NCBI RefSeq assembly: GCF_003287975.1
Contig: NZ_QMKQ01000003.1
Coordinates: 186,001 to 250,000 of the forward strand
Length of the DNA stretch: 64,000 nucleotides
From: Arthrobacter sp. AQ5-05
GTDB lineage: Bacteria; Actinomycetota; Actinomycetes; Actinomycetales; Micrococcaceae
Reading direction: 5' to 3'
The notes under the pieces: generated by a model
What the model saw: only the letters and a program-made list of their open reading frames with translations
The model's database searches: none
Told to the model about the DNA's origin: nothing
Made by a program: the position numbers and the translations under genes
Shown here: positions 62,374-64,000 of the stretch, in pieces
How the letters are laid out: each line of letters opens with the position of its first letter
How positions within the stretch are numbered: the stretch's first letter is position 1

Positions 62374-62991
62374 CTATTGGCTGTTCTGGTGCAATCCATC
62401 GAACATCATGGTGATGGCGTGCTCCTCGACCTGTTCGGCCGTGACGTTTCCATCTTCCCTGAACCATTCGACCAGGGAGTTGATGGTGCCGAAGAGCAGC
62501 CGGGTGGTGGTGCGAGGGTCGATGTCGCTGCGCAGCGAGCCTTCCCGCTGCGCCTCGACCACCAGGTCCGAGACCTTGCGGTCCACGGCGCGGCGGCGCT
62601 GGAGTGCGTCGCGCTCGATCTCGGTGTTCCCGCGCAGCCGCAGCAGCAGCGTCACGTATTGCTGGCGCTTGACCAGGACCCGGATCGTGGAGCGGAGGAA
62701 GAACTTCAGGCGCTCCTCGGCGGTGCCCACGCTGGCACGTTCGTCCTCGGCGATGGCCTCGAGCGGCACCAATGCCTCATCGAGGGCCAGACGCAGCAAG
62801 TCGCCCTTGGAGGGGACATGGTGGTAGATCGCGGACTTGCTGATGCCCAGGTTCTCGGCGAGCTTGCCCATGGAGGTGGCGTCGTAGCCGTGCTTGTTGA
62901 ACACCTCCACGGCGATCGAGAGGACGGATTCCTGGTCGTATCCGGGGCGACCGCGCTTGGTCGGTGAGGAGTTCGTAACGCTGGCAGTCAT
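62374..62991 (-). CDS. TetR-family repressor (probable PaaR)
   Basis: A 205-residue regulator. Residues 20-65 are the TetR HTH (LSIAVEVFNKHGYDATSMGKLAENLGISKSAIYHHVPSKGDLL), and the rest is the helical ligand domain with a C-terminal TetR_C pattern (TTTRLLFGTINSLVEWFRED). It sits directly downstream of paaK on the same strand. An operator-like sequence precedes it, shared with paaI-paaZ and with the MFS-thiolase region, so it probably represses the phenylacetate regulon until phenylacetyl-CoA accumulates (by analogy with other PaaR proteins). Confidence 0.85.
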   Translation of the reverse strand: MTASVTNSSPTKRGRPGYDQESVLSIAVEVFNKHGYDATSMGKLAENLGISKSAIYHHVPSKGDLLRLALDEALVPLEAIAEDERASVGTAEERLKFFLRSTIRVLVKRQQYVTLLLRLRGNTEIERDALQRRRAVDRKVSDLVVEAQREGSLRSDIDPRTTTRLLFGTINSLVEWFREDGNVTAEQVEEHAITMMFDGLHQNSQ

Positions 62992-63006
62992 GATTCCTCA
63001 TTCTCT

Positions 63007-63024
63007 CACGAACGGTCGGTCCGT
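63007..63024. promoter_or_regulatory. PaaR-type operator upstream of tetR
   Basis: The minus strand reads ACGGACCGACCGTTCGTG, sharing ACCGACCGTTCGT with the operators before paaZ (ACTGACCGATCGTT) and the thiolase (ACCGACCATTCGTT). It lies 16-33 bases before the tetR ATG, in a position to give autoregulation. Confidence 0.65.
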
Positions 63025-63103
63025 AAATCCGGGCCTGGATGCCGCTTGGAGGGGCGGGCGGTGGTGTATCCATCGCCCGCCCCTCCAGGCGGCGGGGGCC
63101 GGC

Positions 63104-64000
63104 CTACTTCTTCTCGCGCAGGTCGTAGATGCGGCGCAGCTTGCCCGAGGAACGGGCCAGGGAACCGGGGTCCACGACGTCGATGGCGCAGGACGAACCG
63201 ACATGGATCTTGATCTGCTTGGCGAGTTCCTTGCCGGCAGCCTCGGCGCGGTCAGAGGTGCAGTCCTCGCGGCGCTCGATCTTCACCGCGAGCTGGTCCA
63301 TGCGCCCGGGGCGGGTGATCTCCAGCTGGAAGTGCGGGGAAAGGCCGGGCACCCGCAACGCGATTTCCTCGATTTGGGACGGGAAGAGGTTGACCCCGCG
63401 CAGGATGATCATGTCATCGCTCCGCCCGGTGATCCGTCCCATGCGGCGGTGCCCCGGCCGTGCGGTTCCCGGCAGCAGGCGGGTGAGGTCGTGGGTGCGG
63501 TAGCGGATGATCGGCAGCGCCTGCTTGGTCAGCGAGGTGAACACCAGCTCGCCGTGCTCGCCGTCGCCCAGGACCCGGGTCTCGTCGAAGGCGTCAATGA
63601 TCTCCGGGCGGAAGTGGTCCTCCCAGATGTGGCTGCCGTCCTTGGTCTGGTTGGACTCGCCGGCCACGCCCGGGCCCATGACCTCGGACAGGCCGTAGAT
63701 GTCGCAGGCGTCGATGTCGAACATGACCTCGAGCTCGTGGCGCATTTCCTCGGTCCATGGCTCGGCACCCAGGACCGCGGTCTTCAGCGAGGTCTTGCGC
63801 GGGTCGATTCCGGCCCGCTGCATGGCATCGCCGATGGTCAGCAGGTAGGTGGGGGTGCACAGGATTGCGTCGGGCTCGAAGTCCTGGATCAGCGTGATCT
63901 GCTTTTCGGTCTGGCCGCCGGACATCGGGATCACGGTGGTGCCCAGGCGCTCGGCCGCGGCGTGGGCACCGAGTCCGCCGGTGAACAGGCCGTAGCCGTA
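63104..64000 (-). CDS. paaK: phenylacetate-CoA ligase PaaK (5' end outside the window)
   Basis: The last 298 or so residues of an adenylate-forming ligase that makes phenylacetyl-CoA, the first step and the inducer of the pathway. GLFTGGLGAHAAAERLG and VIPMSGGQTEKQ near the cut end, IYGLSEVMGPGVAGE, LPIIRYRTHDLTRLLPG and GRSDDMIILRGVNLFPSQIEE, and a C-terminal catalytic Lys region SSGKLRRIYDL are PaaK marks. The frame is open through base 64000, so the start lies beyond the window. tetR follows downstream on the same strand. Confidence 0.92.
   Translation of the reverse strand, partial: YGYGLFTGGLGAHAAAERLGTTVIPMSGGQTEKQITLIQDFEPDAILCTPTYLLTIGDAMQRAGIDPRKTSLKTAVLGAEPWTEEMRHELEVMFDIDACDIYGLSEVMGPGVAGESNQTKDGSHIWEDHFRPEIIDAFDETRVLGDGEHGELVFTSLTKQALPIIRYRTHDLTRLLPGTARPGHRRMGRITGRSDDMIILRGVNLFPSQIEEIALRVPGLSPHFQLEITRPGRMDQLAVKIERREDCTSDRAEAAGKELAKQIKIHVGSSCAIDVVDPGSLARSSGKLRRIYDLREKK

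Overview
The window is high-GC chromosomal DNA from an actinobacterium, most likely a member of the Micrococcaceae (Arthrobacter or Paeniglutamicibacter type). The support is protein-level resemblance, frequent GTG/TTG starts, a bS22 ribosomal protein next to a BldC-like regulator, system II cytochrome c maturation genes, menaquinone genes and a DtxR/IdeR-type iron box. No rRNA, CRISPR array, insertion sequence or prophage was seen. One initiator tRNA is present.

Layout. 0-8.4 kb holds housekeeping and regulatory genes: an AcuC-like deacetylase, an ArsR regulator, gdhA, DAHP synthase behind an aromatic-amino-acid leader peptide with attenuator-like hairpins, a BldC-like regulator, bS22, a HAD phosphatase, a glutaredoxin-like protein, rex and a Pro/Gln/Tyr-rich membrane protein. 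8.6-13.4 kb is a tight cytochrome c maturation operon (phosphatase, TlpA, CcdA, ResB, CcsB). 13.5-15.6 kb is a gene-poor patch with a decayed AAA-type ATPase, tRNA-fMet and a small ORF with a terminator ahead of rtcB. 15.6-23.1 kb carries rtcB, a PLDc_N protein, a DUF4229 protein, an FCD-GntR regulator divergent from a large FAD/Fe-S oxidoreductase, and small proteins. 23.1-27.8 kb carries menA, an AtoE-like transporter, menE and menB on the minus strand. An amino acid permease follows.

29.8-34.4 kb and 50.1-53.1 kb plus 62.4-64 kb are two pieces of a phenylacetate catabolic regulon: an MFS carrier, thiolase, enoyl-CoA hydratase and hydroxyacyl-CoA dehydrogenase; then PaaI and PaaZ; then a TetR regulator and PaaK, which is cut by the window edge. 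A similar operator sequence lies ahead of the thiolase, of paaZ and of the tetR gene, suggesting one TetR controls all three.

36.2-45.2 kb is a hydroxamate siderophore locus (PLP decarboxylase, N-hydroxylase, and an acyltransferase fused to an IucA/IucC synthetase) behind an iron box. Two lipoprotein genes lie upstream and three downstream, all on the same strand. The five lipoproteins share a core that I cannot assign to a known family; this is the most novel-looking content of the window.

45.3-61.5 kb holds an epimerase, an ABC-F ATPase, a RIO kinase, a two-component system led by a membrane protein with a poly-Asp tail, a secreted protein with a 9-residue repeat, an SGNH hydrolase, an orphan ThDP enzyme, a GNAT enzyme and a PnuC-like transporter. 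Many gene ends carry long, perfect inverted repeats that look like terminators.
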